DNA of 64,000 nucleotides, from the NCBI RefSeq assembly GCF_036347135.1, contig NZ_CP108938.1, positions 5,952,001 to 6,016,000 on the forward strand, written 5' to 3'. Under the pieces are notes generated by a model, which was given only the letters and a program-made list of their open reading frames with translations, had not been told where the DNA came from and did no database searches. Origin of the DNA: Streptomyces sp. NBC_00775 (GTDB lineage Bacteria; Actinomycetota; Actinomycetes; Streptomycetales; Streptomycetaceae). Of this stretch, positions 22,430 to 33,872 are shown in pieces. The position numbers were made by a program, and so were the translations under genes. Numbering within the stretch: position 1 is the stretch's first letter; each line of letters opens with the position of its first letter.

Positions 22430-23965
22430 ATGTCTGCGTCTGCCGACAGCACGGCTGTCATTGCCCCGGTGGGGCCGGACACCTCCGGCCCCGCTTCCGG
22501 TGGCCGACATCTCGGACTCGCCCTCGTCGTGATCGCCGCGGCCCAGCTGATGGTCGTTCTCGACGCCACGATCACCAACATCGCCCTGCCCGCCATCCAG
22601 ACCGACCTCGGTGTCTCCGACGCGAACCTGGCGTGGGTCGTCAACTCGTACGCGCTGGCCTTCGGCGGGCTGCTGCTGCTCGGTGGCAAGGCGGGTGACC
22701 TGTTCGGGCGGCGGAAGATGTTCCAGGCCGGTATCGCCGTCTTCACGCTGGCCTCGCTGCTCGGCGGGCTCGCGCCGAACGAGGGCCTGCTGATCGCCGC
22801 CCGTATTCTGCAGGGCGTCGGCGCCGCGCTGGCCGCGCCCAGTGCGCTGGCGCTGATCACCACGACGTTCCCGGCGGGCAAGCCGCGCAACACGGCCATG
22901 GGTGTGTACGCGGCCATGGGCGGTGTCGGCGCCACCGTCGGCCTGCTGCTGGGCGGCACGCTCACCGACGTACTGGACTGGCGGTGGGTGTTCTTCGTCA
23001 ACATCCCCATCGGGCTCGCGGTGCTGGCGGGGACGCGGACCCTCGTCGAGGCCGAGCGGCACCCGGGGCGCCTCGACGTGCCCGGCGCCATCACCGGCAC
23101 GGGTGGGCTGATCGCTCTCGTCTACGGCATCACGCGCGGCGGTGAGCACGGGTGGACCAACGGGCTCACGCTGGCCTCCTTCGCGGCGGCGGCCGTGCTG
23201 CTGGTCGCCTTCCTCCGGCTCCAGGCGCGGATCACGAACCCGATGATGCCGCTGCGGCTGTTCAAGGACCGTAACCGGTGGGGCAGTTACGCCACGATGC
23301 TCTTCATCGGCGCCGGTATGTTCGCCACCTTCTATTTCCTCACGCTGTATATGCAGCTGATTCTCGGCTACAGCCCGGTCAGGACCGGGTTCGCCTATCT
23401 GCCGTTCAGTTTTGGAATGGCGGTGGCCGCGGGCGTCAGCTCGAAGCTGGTCGCCCAGGTCGCCCCGCGGGTGATCGCCGGGCCGGGGCTGCTGGTGGCG
23501 GCGGTCGGCATGTTCTGGTTCGCGACGCTGGAGCCGGACTCGTCGTATGCCGGGCATCTGATGCCCGCCATGTTCGTCACCGCGCTCGGGCTCGGCATGA
23601 GCTTCGTGCCGATGACCCTCGGTGCGGTGAGCGGCGTGTCGCACGAGGACACCGGCATCGCCTCGGCGCTGCTGAACACCGCCCAGCAGATCGGCGGCGC
23701 CCTCGGTCTCGCCGTCCTGTCGACCCTCTCCACATCGGCGGCCGACGACCAGCTGCCCGAGGCCGCCGGGTCCCTCTACCGGGGCCTGGCCACCAAGGAC
23801 TTCGCCCTGGTCGCCAAGGCGGGTGACGCGGTGACCCACGGCTACACCGTGGCGTTCGCCGCGGCCGCCGGCATGTTCCTGGCGGGACTGGCCGTCACCG
23901 CCCTGGCCGTCAACGCCGGGAAGCAGCAGCACGTCGAGGGCGCGGCCCCCGTCCACATGGGCTGA
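22430..23965 (+). CDS. DHA2-family (EmrB/QacA) MFS drug exporter
   Basis: The 511-aa protein has the 14-TM DHA2 layout. TM1 carries VVIAAAQLMVVLDATITNIA (motif D1), followed by GGKAGDLFGRRKMFQAGIAV (motif A) and GVGAALAAPSALALI (motif C, which marks exporters). The ATG at 22430 has a TTTGGAG tract 8-10 nt ahead. It is a proton-driven multidrug or antibiotic exporter in the membrane. The HxlR regulator gene lies just downstream on the same strand and may sense the substrate. Confidence 0.92.
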   Translation: MSASADSTAVIAPVGPDTSGPASGGRHLGLALVVIAAAQLMVVLDATITNIALPAIQTDLGVSDANLAWVVNSYALAFGGLLLLGGKAGDLFGRRKMFQAGIAVFTLASLLGGLAPNEGLLIAARILQGVGAALAAPSALALITTTFPAGKPRNTAMGVYAAMGGVGATVGLLLGGTLTDVLDWRWVFFVNIPIGLAVLAGTRTLVEAERHPGRLDVPGAITGTGGLIALVYGITRGGEHGWTNGLTLASFAAAAVLLVAFLRLQARITNPMMPLRLFKDRNRWGSYATMLFIGAGMFATFYFLTLYMQLILGYSPVRTGFAYLPFSFGMAVAAGVSSKLVAQVAPRVIAGPGLLVAAVGMFWFATLEPDSSYAGHLMPAMFVTALGLGMSFVPMTLGAVSGVSHEDTGIASALLNTAQQIGGALGLAVLSTLSTSAADDQLPEAAGSLYRGLATKDFALVAKAGDAVTHGYTVAFAAAAGMFLAGLAVTALAVNAGKQQHVEGAAPVHMG

Positions 23966-23988
23966 CGTTCACCCCACTACGACGAACC

Positions 23989-24046
23989 GGCGCGAAGACC
24001 ACGCCCCGCCGTCCCGCGCGGGACGGCGGGGCGTGGTCTTCGCGCC
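23989..24046. terminator. 58-bp perfect palindrome between exporter and HxlR genes
   Basis: Positions 23989-24017 and 24018-24046 are exact reverse complements with no spacer (29 + 29). The arms start GGCGCGAAGACCACGCCCCG. It starts 23 nt after the exporter stop and ends 13 nt before the HxlR ATG. As RNA it would be an extremely stable hairpin and would end most transcripts. The HxlR gene then needs its own promoter or a read-through mechanism. Confidence 0.85.
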
Positions 24047-24059
24047 ACTGGAGTACCCG

Positions 24060-24464
24060 ATGAGCGACCAACCGCACCTCGAACCCCCGCCGGTCATCGC
24101 CGCCCTCACCCGGGCCTTCGCCCTCCTCGGCAAGCGCTGGAACGGCCTGGTCCTCGCCGCACTCGCCAAGGGCCCGGCGGGCTTCGGCCAGGTACGCGAG
24201 CGGGTGCCCGGCATCAGCGACCGCATGCTCGCCGACCGCCTCCATGAACTGGCCACCGCGGGCCTCCTCACCCGCACCGTGCTCCCCGGCCCACCGGCCC
24301 GCTCCCAGTACGCCCTCACCGCACACGGCAGGGCCTTCCTCATCCCGCTGGCCGCCCTCGCGTACTGGGCGGAGGACCACCTGCCGCCGTACGCCGAACA
24401 GCGGGACGATCGGGGCACCGGCCAACTCCCGCCCGGCGAAACCCAGTTGTCCCACACCCCCTGA
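24060..24464 (+). CDS. HxlR-family transcriptional regulator
   Basis: The 134-aa winged-helix protein fits HxlR: FALLGKRWNGLVLAALAKGP, then FGQVRERVPGISDRMLADRLHELATAGLLTR, and a C-terminal helix ending LPPYAEQRDDR. The usual N-terminal CPV cysteine is absent, so redox sensing of the HypR type is unlikely. The ATG at 24060 has TGGAG seven nt upstream. It probably regulates the adjacent DHA2 exporter. Confidence 0.88.
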   Translation: MSDQPHLEPPPVIAALTRAFALLGKRWNGLVLAALAKGPAGFGQVRERVPGISDRMLADRLHELATAGLLTRTVLPGPPARSQYALTAHGRAFLIPLAALAYWAEDHLPPYAEQRDDRGTGQLPPGETQLSHTP

Positions 24465-24482
24465 TCCGCTTGGCTCGTCCCC

Positions 24483-25256
24483 GTGACCGCACCCGACGCA
24501 CTCAGCGCACTCGTACGCCCGGACCGCTATCCCCGCTCCTCCGCCTACGACCCCGCCTGGCTGCTCGGCCTCGACATGGGCCCGAACCCCCTGTGGCTGC
24601 TGGAGGACCTCGCCCAGGACCTGGACCTGCGGCCGGGCATGCGGGTCCTCGACCTCGGGTCCGGGAAGGGGGCGACGTCGGTGTTCCTCGCACGGGAGTA
24701 CGGCGTCGATGTCGTCGCGGCCGACTGGTGGGTCGGGGCGGAGGAGGCGGCGGCCGTCTTCGCGGCGGCGGGCGTCGACGGCCAGGTGGAGGCCGTACGG
24801 GCCGAGGCGCATCAACTCCCCTTCGAGGAGGGGAGTTTCGACGCGATCGTCAGCATCGACGCGTTCGAGTACTTCGGCACGGCGGACAACTACCTGCCGT
24901 ATCTGGTGCGATTCCTGCGCCCCGGCGGCCAACTGGGCATCGCCACACCCGCGTTGACGCGCGAGGTCCGGGAGATGGGGGCGATTCCCGCGCACATCAA
25001 GGCCCTGGTCGGATGGGAGGCGATCGCCTGGCACACCGCCGAGTGGTGGCGGTTCCAGTGGGAGATCACCGAGCTGGTGACGGTGACGTCCGCGCGGCTC
25101 CAGGAGGATGCCTGGCGGGACTGGCTGCTGTGGACCCGGGCATGCGCGGAGCACCTGCCCAAGGCGCGGGCCGCGCACCAGCCCGTCATCGACATGCTGA
25201 CCGCCGACGCGGGCGCACACCTCTCCTTCGCGCTGGTGACCGCCGTCCGGACCTAG
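24483..25256 (+). CDS. SAM-dependent methyltransferase
   Basis: The 257-aa protein has a class I Rossmann methyltransferase core: motif I VLDLGSGKGATSVFLA, acidic loop VVAADWWVGAEEAA, post-I QVEAVRAEAHQLPFEEGSFD, and motif IV AIVSIDAFEYFG with LVRFLRPGGQLGIATP. The acceptor is unknown; the size and motifs resemble small-molecule methyltransferases. It starts at a GTG 18 nt after the HxlR gene, so the two are probably cotranscribed. Confidence 0.88.
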   Translation: MTAPDALSALVRPDRYPRSSAYDPAWLLGLDMGPNPLWLLEDLAQDLDLRPGMRVLDLGSGKGATSVFLAREYGVDVVAADWWVGAEEAAAVFAAAGVDGQVEAVRAEAHQLPFEEGSFDAIVSIDAFEYFGTADNYLPYLVRFLRPGGQLGIATPALTREVREMGAIPAHIKALVGWEAIAWHTAEWWRFQWEITELVTVTSARLQEDAWRDWLLWTRACAEHLPKARAAHQPVIDMLTADAGAHLSFALVTAVRT

Positions 25257-25279
25257 CCGGACTCAGGACATACCCGGTG

Positions 25280-25897
25280 TCACCCCGCGCCCAACGGGTC
25301 ACCCTGGACGAGCGCGTGCAGGTGCTGGTCGTGCCAGCCGTCCGCGTGCAGCAGCGCGCCGCGCTGGGTGCCTTCGAGGGCGTATCCGGCCTTGGCCGCC
25401 ACACGGCACGACGCCGGGTTGGCCACCGAGTGGCACAGCCGCAGCCGGTGCAGCCCGAGCTCCTCCAGGGCCCACCCGCTGAGGCGCTTCACGGCCTCGA
25501 CGGCGACACCGCCGCCACGGGCCGCGGGCAGGATCCAGTAGACGATCTCGGCGCTGCCACCGGTGAGGTCGATACCGTTCCAGCCGATGAGCCCTACGGC
25601 CTCGCCGTCACCGTCACCGTCCGACCGTGCGATCGCCCAGATCGCGCCCTGCTCGGCCTGCCAGCGCTCGTGCATGCGCTCGATCCTCTGGCGGGCTTCC
25701 TCCGGTGACGCCACCTGGAAGAGGTTCCACTGGCGGATGGCCGGGTCCTGGCCGGCGGCCAGCAGGGCGTCCGCGTCGCTGGGGCGCCAGGGGCGCAGCT
25801 CCAGGCCCAGCTCATGGGGGAGTTCGAGCACCGGTTGTGGGTGCCGGGCCAGGTGACCTGCCGGGACGACGGGGGGTATGGGGGAGTTGGCGATCAT
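25280..25897 (-). CDS. GNAT N-acetyltransferase, RimJ/RimL-like
   Basis: The 205-aa protein has the RimJ/RimL-type GNAT fold: LELRPWRPSDADALLAAGQD, WAIARSDGDGDGEAVGLIGW, then IVYWILPAARGGGVAVEAVKRL as the acetyl-CoA loop, and VANPASCRVAAKAGYALEGT near the end. It transfers acetyl groups to an amine, possibly a protein N-terminus or a small molecule. The start is the ATG at 25897, since the longer open frame has no family match. It is convergent with the methyltransferase. Confidence 0.88.
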   Translation of the reverse strand: MIANSPIPPVVPAGHLARHPQPVLELPHELGLELRPWRPSDADALLAAGQDPAIRQWNLFQVASPEEARQRIERMHERWQAEQGAIWAIARSDGDGDGEAVGLIGWNGIDLTGGSAEIVYWILPAARGGGVAVEAVKRLSGWALEELGLHRLRLCHSVANPASCRVAAKAGYALEGTQRGALLHADGWHDQHLHALVQGDPLGAG

Positions 25898-25925
25898 CGC
25901 GGCATCGTGCCATACGCTCCGCGGG

Positions 25926-26525
25926 TTAGTCGCGGGGGAAATCCTCGGTGTGGAGCGTGAGGCCAACCACGGTGTTGGTGAGGTCCACTGCGGCGCCGAA
26001 CGCGACTTTCGTCTCAGTCGTGTAGTCGCCGTCCTTGGGCTGAGTGAACAGGCGGCACCTGTGCTGGTAGGGGTCGACGATGAGGTAGACGGGGACCTCG
26101 GCGAGGGCGTAGGTGAGCTTCTTGGGACCGTAGTCCTTGGCGGCGGTCTTCTTGGAGATCACCTCGGCGACGAATTCCACGTCCTCGTACTGCCAACGCC
26201 CCTCGGGACTCGTCTCCGACCCGTCGCGGAGCTTCGCCACGTCCGGGGCGAAGCCGTTCAGCTTGCCGGGAAAATCGATGCGCACGTCGGAGAGGACGTT
26301 CACGTTCATGCCGAACTTGTCTTCCAACGCCCGCACGATCCGGCGAATGATCTGCCAGTGGATGTCCCGCTGAGGCGCCATGTAGATGTTCCCCCCGACG
26401 ATCTCGACCTTGTAACCCTCGGGGACGGGCATCTTCTCCAGAGCCTCGAACATGACGTCGAGCGTGAGCCCGGCATCGCTGTCGATGCTGTCGGCCATCG
26501 CGATCCTGTCTTCAAGGACGGTCAT
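25926..26525 (-). CDS. Uma2/DUF820 family putative endonuclease
   Basis: The 199-aa protein shows the PD-(D/E)xK-like Uma2 core: PVPEGYKVEIVGGNIYM, FAPDVAKLRDG with the catalytic Asp, VEFVAEVISKKT with Glu, and YGPKKLTYALAEVPVYLIVDP. Such proteins are multicopy in Streptomyces and have unknown targets. The ATG at 26525 has an excellent GGGGAGGAG ribosome site. The gene is small and unlinked to a partner. Confidence 0.85.
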   Translation of the reverse strand: MTVLEDRIAMADSIDSDAGLTLDVMFEALEKMPVPEGYKVEIVGGNIYMAPQRDIHWQIIRRIVRALEDKFGMNVNVLSDVRIDFPGKLNGFAPDVAKLRDGSETSPEGRWQYEDVEFVAEVISKKTAAKDYGPKKLTYALAEVPVYLIVDPYQHRCRLFTQPKDGDYTTETKVAFGAAVDLTNTVVGLTLHTEDFPRD

Positions 26526-26612
26526 CGTGGCGCTCCTCCCCGGCTGCCTCCGCACGAGTACAGCCGCGCAGTACAACGATACGCACGGTGACCAGGGCAC
26601 GCCGGGATTCGG

Positions 26613-27296
26613 TCAGGCGGTTTCGGCCGTGTACGGCTCGCCCAGGTCCCACGCCTGGTACATGGCCTCCGCGAACCCCTCCGCGATCTTGTGCTCGCCG
26701 CTCGCGTTAGGGTGCGTGCCGTCGTACGTGTCGAAAGTGATGTCGTACGAGGCCGGCGGCGACGCCAGCAGAAGCGGCGAGCGGGGTTCGTCGAGATCGG
26801 CGACCGTCTTGGCGAGGAGCTCGTTGAAGGAGGCGACCTCGGCGGCGAAGGGGGCGTCGGACTCGGCGCGGACGTTCGGTATCACCGGGAGCAGGACCAT
26901 GCGGACGCGGGGGTTCGCGGCGCGGGCCTCGGCGATGAAGGTGCGGGCGTTCTCCGCCGTCTGGGCCGCGTTCGTGTAGAAGCCGAGGTCGATCAGGCCC
27001 AGGGAGACCAGCAGGACATCCGCCCGCTGCGCGCGCACCGCCTCGCGGATCAGCGGGGCCATGTGGAGCCAGCCCTCGCCCCAGCCGGCGAGGTGGGCGC
27101 GGGGGAAGTCCGGGTCGGCGTACTCGTACGAGTCGGGGGAGTCCGTCGCCTTGTCGTAGAGCGTCTCGCGAGGGCCGACGATCTTGAACGGGCCCCCGCA
27201 CGTCGCGCGCAGGTGCTGCCACATTCGGTAACGCCATGTGTGTTCGCCCGCGCTACCGATCGTCATGGAGTCGCCGACGGGCATGAACCTGAGCAT
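26613..27296 (-). CDS. SGNH/GDSL hydrolase
   Basis: The 227-aa protein begins MLRFMPVGDSMTIGS, with the block I GDS nucleophile near residue 9. It continues with LVSLGLIDLGFYTNA (block III region, where the usual GxND Asn is replaced) and ends with YDGTHPNASGEHKIAEGF, the catalytic Asp-x-x-His block V. It is an esterase or acylhydrolase; no signal peptide is seen, so it is probably cytosolic. The start at 27296 keeps the GDS motif near the N-terminus, as in the family. It is divergent from the propeller protein gene. Confidence 0.85.
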   Translation of the reverse strand: MLRFMPVGDSMTIGSAGEHTWRYRMWQHLRATCGGPFKIVGPRETLYDKATDSPDSYEYADPDFPRAHLAGWGEGWLHMAPLIREAVRAQRADVLLVSLGLIDLGFYTNAAQTAENARTFIAEARAANPRVRMVLLPVIPNVRAESDAPFAAEVASFNELLAKTVADLDEPRSPLLLASPPASYDITFDTYDGTHPNASGEHKIAEGFAEAMYQAWDLGEPYTAETA

Positions 27297-27428
27297 CCGC
27301 TCATCATGGACGATCAGCGGGGGTGTCCCGGGCCGTGGGGGTGTGAGGCTGGACACGCGCCCGGCCCGACCTGTGAACCGTGGGTGAGGGTGACGTGAAC
27401 GGTCGGCCGGGATGGCAGGCTTGGGGCC

Positions 27429-28406
27429 ATGCGCCGATCGCCTTCGTTCCTCGCCGGAGCCCTCCTCGTCGTCGCCCTGGCGGCGCCGGCCGTCGCGGAC
27501 AGCGGGGACGACGGGTTCACGATCAAGGACCCGAGGATCACCGAGTCCAGCGGCCTCGCCGCATCGCACGCCCACCCCGGCATCTACTGGACCCACAACG
27601 ACAGTGACGACGGGGCCTACTTGTACGCCGTCGACAGCAGCACGGGAAAGACCGTCGCCACGATCACCATGACCGGGGTCGGCGCCCCGCGCGACGTCGA
27701 GGCCATCTCCATCGGGCCCGACGGCGACCTCTACGTCGGCGACATCGGCGACAACCTCGGCGGCAAGTGGCCGTACGTCTGGATCTACAAGCTGCCCGAG
27801 CCCAAGGTGCTCAAGGACCAGACGATCCACGCCACGCAGTACGTCGTGAAGTACGCGGACGGGCCCCGCAACGCGGAGGCGCTGATGGTGCACCCGAAGA
27901 CCGGGCGCGTCTACATCGCCGACAAGGACGAGGACGGCGGCCACCTCTACGAGGGCCCCGCCCAGCTCTCCTCCACCGGCACGAACGTCTTCAAGCCCGT
28001 CGCCACCATCGACCTCTGGGTCACCGACGGCGCCTTCTCGCCCGACGGCAAGCAGCTCGCCGTACGCGGGTACTTCGGCGGGATCGCGTACACGTGGAAC
28101 GGCGGGAAGATCAAGCGGCAGGGGCGGCTGAACGTTCCCTTGCAGGGGCAGGGCGAGTCGATCACGTACAGCGCGGACGGGACGAAGCTCATGTACGGGA
28201 GCGAGGGCGCCGACAGCGGTGTGCAGCCGGAGAGTGCGCCCGGGTCCAGCGGGTCCGGGTCCGAGTCACCCTCGAAGGGCGGGAGTTCGGCGAGCGCGGA
28301 CGGCAGCGGCGACGGCTTGGGCGGCAGCGTCAAGTTCGGCGCGCTCGCTGTCGCCGTCGTCCTGGGCGCGGGGTTCGGCCTTCGGAGGCTGCTCCGCAGG
28401 AGCTGA
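27429..28406 (+). CDS. Secreted, membrane-anchored beta-propeller-like protein
   Basis: The 325-aa precursor has a signal peptide (MRRSPSFLAGALLVVALA, cleavage near AVA-DSGDD). Repeated propeller-like strands follow (GIYWTHNDSDDGAYLYAVDS, IGPDGDLYVGDIGDN, HPKTGRVYIADKDEDGG, FSPDGKQLAVRGY). Next come a Ser/Gly-rich linker (about 265-300) and a C-terminal TM helix ending in LRRLLRRS. It should display a six- or seven-bladed sensor or binding domain outside the cell. No catalytic residues are recognised. There is no clear operon partner. Confidence 0.82.
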   Translation: MRRSPSFLAGALLVVALAAPAVADSGDDGFTIKDPRITESSGLAASHAHPGIYWTHNDSDDGAYLYAVDSSTGKTVATITMTGVGAPRDVEAISIGPDGDLYVGDIGDNLGGKWPYVWIYKLPEPKVLKDQTIHATQYVVKYADGPRNAEALMVHPKTGRVYIADKDEDGGHLYEGPAQLSSTGTNVFKPVATIDLWVTDGAFSPDGKQLAVRGYFGGIAYTWNGGKIKRQGRLNVPLQGQGESITYSADGTKLMYGSEGADSGVQPESAPGSSGSGSESPSKGGSSASADGSGDGLGGSVKFGALAVAVVLGAGFGLRRLLRRS

Positions 28407-28467
28407 GTCCGCGCCGCCCGCCAAGCGTGGGTCCGAGCTGGTCATTCGCGAGCTCTGGGCAGGGCGT

Positions 28468-28788
28468 CTACGCCCCGGTTTCGTCCTCGGCCACGGCGAT
28501 GGCGAATCCGAGGGCCTCGGTGATGTGGGCGGCCGCCGACATGACCCGGGCGGTGCCGACGATCGGCGCGATCGCGACCAGCACATCCTGTACCTGGCTC
28601 GCGGTCAGGTTGGCCTTGATGGCGGGGTCGATGTGGGCGAGGTAGGACACCGGCGGTGCGTCGATGGAAACGAGCGCGGCGATGCGGGTGAGGATGAGCA
28701 TGTCCGGGGACAGTCCGCAGCGCTCGATCGAGTCGAGGGTCATGGCGGCCAGGGTGTCGAGGACAGGAGTGTCGGATGAGGTCGTCAT
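28468..28788 (-). CDS. Carboxymuconolactone decarboxylase-family protein
   Basis: The 106-aa all-helical protein matches the CMD/AhpD-like family: MTLDSIERCGLSPDMLILTRIAALVSIDA, then LTASQVQDVLVAIAPIVGTARVMSAA. The AhpD CxxC pair is absent, so a peroxidase role is unlikely and the exact function is unknown. It is divergent from the cellulase gene across 343 nt. Confidence 0.8.
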   Translation of the reverse strand: MTTSSDTPVLDTLAAMTLDSIERCGLSPDMLILTRIAALVSIDAPPVSYLAHIDPAIKANLTASQVQDVLVAIAPIVGTARVMSAAAHITEALGFAIAVAEDETGA

Positions 28789-29035
28789 GCTGGGTCAGCT
28801 CCTGGGGGTGTGTGGGTGCCGACGCGTCAGTGGCAGGAAGAGATCCGCTGCGTCGAAAGTCCTGTGCTCGACCGTAGGGACGTTCGGCTCCGAGTGCATC
28901 TCGAGAACGGCGGCTCGAAACCGAGCGGGCCGCACCAGGCAGGGTGCCAACCACGCACACCCGTGCCCTCTGGCCCGACCCGACCAGGCTCGCGCGCTGC
29001 CTGTCGGGGGAGGGCAACCCCGTCACAGGGCTTGA

Positions 29036-30640
<1,605 letters not shown>

Positions 30641-30644
30641 GAAA

Positions 30645-30672
30645 AGGGCGTCCGGTGTGTGCCGGGCGCCCT
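30645..30672 (+). terminator. Hairpin terminator after cellulase
   Basis: AGGGCGTCCGG (30645-30655) pairs with CCGGGCGCCCT (30662-30672), eleven pairs with one G-U wobble and a TGTGTG loop, starting 4 nt after the stop. Confidence 0.8.
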
Positions 30673-30690
30673 GGTCGCCGTATCCGGGGC

Positions 30691-31179
30691 TCAGCTCCTG
30701 ACCGGCAGGAGCGCGTGCTTGCCGCGGAACATGGGCGCGTTGAGCAGGCTGACGCCGTTGTGGTGGCGGCCGCGCAGGTAGAACAGGGGCCCGGCCACGA
30801 ACGTCGCGAAGATCGCGAGGATGCTGAAGGGGAACAAGGCCGGGTACGACTGGCCTTCGGGCAGGGTCTTGCCGCCCTGGTGGACCGCGTAGGCGAGCGC
30901 GGCGACGAAGACGACCACGGACAGTGCTGCCAGGACGAGGTACACGGCGGCGGCCCGGCGGGTGCGTGACTCGGCGTGCACCTCCGCCACCAGGGCGGTC
31001 TCGCACACCGGGCAGGTCAGCTCCACCTTCTGCTTGCCTGTCTGCGGCCGGCGCACCTGGAAACGGCTGTCGCGCCAGCTGACCGAGCGCGTCGCCGGCC
31101 GGACCACGCCGCCGGAGACCTGGTCGCTGACGATGTGCCGTACGGCCACCTGCACCATGCCCGGTATCGGTCTGTTCAT
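30691..31179 (-). CDS. Two-TM membrane protein with CPVC motif
   Basis: The 162-aa protein has a soluble N-terminal part with VQVAVRHIVSDQVSGGVV and a single CPVC knuckle (LTCPVCETALVAE), then two membrane segments (AVYLVLAALSVVVFVAALAY and LFPFSILAIFATFVAGPLFY). The knuckle could bind zinc with a partner protein. I do not recognise a named family. The ATG at 31179 is chosen over a longer frame because the extension looks non-coding. It is convergent with the cellulase. Confidence 0.7.
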   Translation of the reverse strand: MNRPIPGMVQVAVRHIVSDQVSGGVVRPATRSVSWRDSRFQVRRPQTGKQKVELTCPVCETALVAEVHAESRTRRAAAVYLVLAALSVVVFVAALAYAVHQGGKTLPEGQSYPALFPFSILAIFATFVAGPLFYLRGRHHNGVSLLNAPMFRGKHALLPVRS

Positions 31180-31338
31180 GTCCCCCGCAGTCCCCTCCGT
31201 CGCACGGCCCGATGCGGGCCCATGGGGCACACAGTGTCGGGCGCGCGATGGAGGGGACTCAACGGCTCGCGGAGGCCTTTGCCTTGACCATGCCTTCCGC
31301 GTAAACCAGCAGCTTTTCCGGGGAGTTGCTGCGACTGG

Positions 31339-32544
<1,206 letters not shown>

Positions 32545-33771
32545 CTACGAGGTCAGGCGCACCGGCAGCTCGAACAGATCGTTCTGCGTCACCACCGGCT
32601 TGTTGCGGAGTTCGGCTGCCGGGACCGCCAGGTCGAGGGCCGGGAAGCGCTCGTACAGCGCCGGCAGGGCCACCGCCGCCTCCAGACGGGACAGCGCCGC
32701 GCCCGGGCAGACGTGCGGGCCGTGGCCGAAGGAGATGTGCCGGTTCTCCGATGTGCGCGTGATGTCGAAGTCGCCGGCCGAAGGCCCATGGGCCTGCTCG
32801 TCCCGCCCGATCGCGCCGTACGACACGATCAGCGCGTCACCCGCAGGGAGGACCTTGTCGCCGACCGGTACGTCCTCCGTCGCGAAGCGGATGAGGACGT
32901 GGGAGGTCGGGGTGGAGTAGCGCAGGGTCTCCTCGATCACCGAGGACCAGTCGACCTCGCCGGCCAGGACCAGGGCGCGCTGGACGGGGTGGGCGGAGAG
33001 GTTGACGACCGCGTTGACGATGAGGGAGATCGTGGTCTCGTGGCCCGCCGCGACCATCAGCTGGAGGGTGGAGACGATCTCCTCGTCGGTGAGGTGGTCG
33101 CCGTTCTCGGAGGCGAGGATCAGGGCGGATGTCAGGTCGTCGCCCGGCTCGGCGCGCTTCGCGGCCACCGTCTCCGCCATGATTCCGGCCAGCTCGGTGA
33201 GGGTCGCGATGACCTCGGCGGGCGGGGTCTGCGTCGAGAAGAACTTCTCGAAGAGTTCCTTGAGACGGGGGAGCTTCGCCTCGTCTATGCCCATCAGGTC
33301 CGCGATGACGTACATGGGCAGGGGGTAGGCGAAGTCGGCCTTCAGGTCGACGACCTCGGCGGAGTCCGGCAGCCCGTCCAGCAGGCCCTGCGTCAGCTTC
33401 GAGATCCGCTCGCGCATCTGCTCCACCCGGCGCGGGGTGAGCGCCTGCGCCACCAGCGTGCGCATCCGGCGGTGGTCCGCGCCGTCGACGGTGAGCATGG
33501 AACGGCCGGGGTTGGCGAGCCCGATCAGCGGCCAGTCCGGGGCTATCTCGCCGCGCTGCCAGGCACCCCAGACGTTGATGTCCTTCACCAGACGGGGGTC
33601 TGTGAGCAGCGCGCGCGCCTCCGCGTGGCGGGTGACCGCCCACACCGGGACGCCGCCCGGCAGCTCGACGGCCGCGAGCGGGCCCGCCGCGCGCAGCCTG
33701 GCGCTCTCGCCCTCCAGGTCGGTGACGAAGGGGTCCAGCGCGATACGGGTCTCTTCGGTACCGGTGGTCAT
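32545..33771 (-). CDS. Cytochrome P450, CYP154-like, conservon-associated
   Basis: The 408-aa P450 has all key motifs: the I-helix AAGHETTISL, the K-helix ExxR in VIEETLRYSTPT, and the heme ligand loop FGHGPHVCPGAALSRLE. It is a soluble heme monooxygenase that needs a ferredoxin partner not seen here. It lies 101 nt behind the CYP157-like gene at the end of the conservon. This CYP157-CYP154 pair is known from several conservons, so the CYP154 family is inferred from context and motif fit. The substrate is unknown. The gap between the two P450 genes contains a G/C-rich hairpin region. Confidence 0.88.
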   Translation of the reverse strand: MTTGTEETRIALDPFVTDLEGESARLRAAGPLAAVELPGGVPVWAVTRHAEARALLTDPRLVKDINVWGAWQRGEIAPDWPLIGLANPGRSMLTVDGADHRRMRTLVAQALTPRRVEQMRERISKLTQGLLDGLPDSAEVVDLKADFAYPLPMYVIADLMGIDEAKLPRLKELFEKFFSTQTPPAEVIATLTELAGIMAETVAAKRAEPGDDLTSALILASENGDHLTDEEIVSTLQLMVAAGHETTISLIVNAVVNLSAHPVQRALVLAGEVDWSSVIEETLRYSTPTSHVLIRFATEDVPVGDKVLPAGDALIVSYGAIGRDEQAHGPSAGDFDITRTSENRHISFGHGPHVCPGAALSRLEAAVALPALYERFPALDLAVPAAELRNKPVVTQNDLFELPVRLTS

Positions 33772-33872
33772 GCGGGGGTGCCTCCAAGGGGCGGGGTCGG
33801 AGTGCTGGGTCTTCCCGGGGGCAACCCCCCGGACCCCGGCCGGAAGACGGGCCGGCCGGGTGCGTCGGTGTT

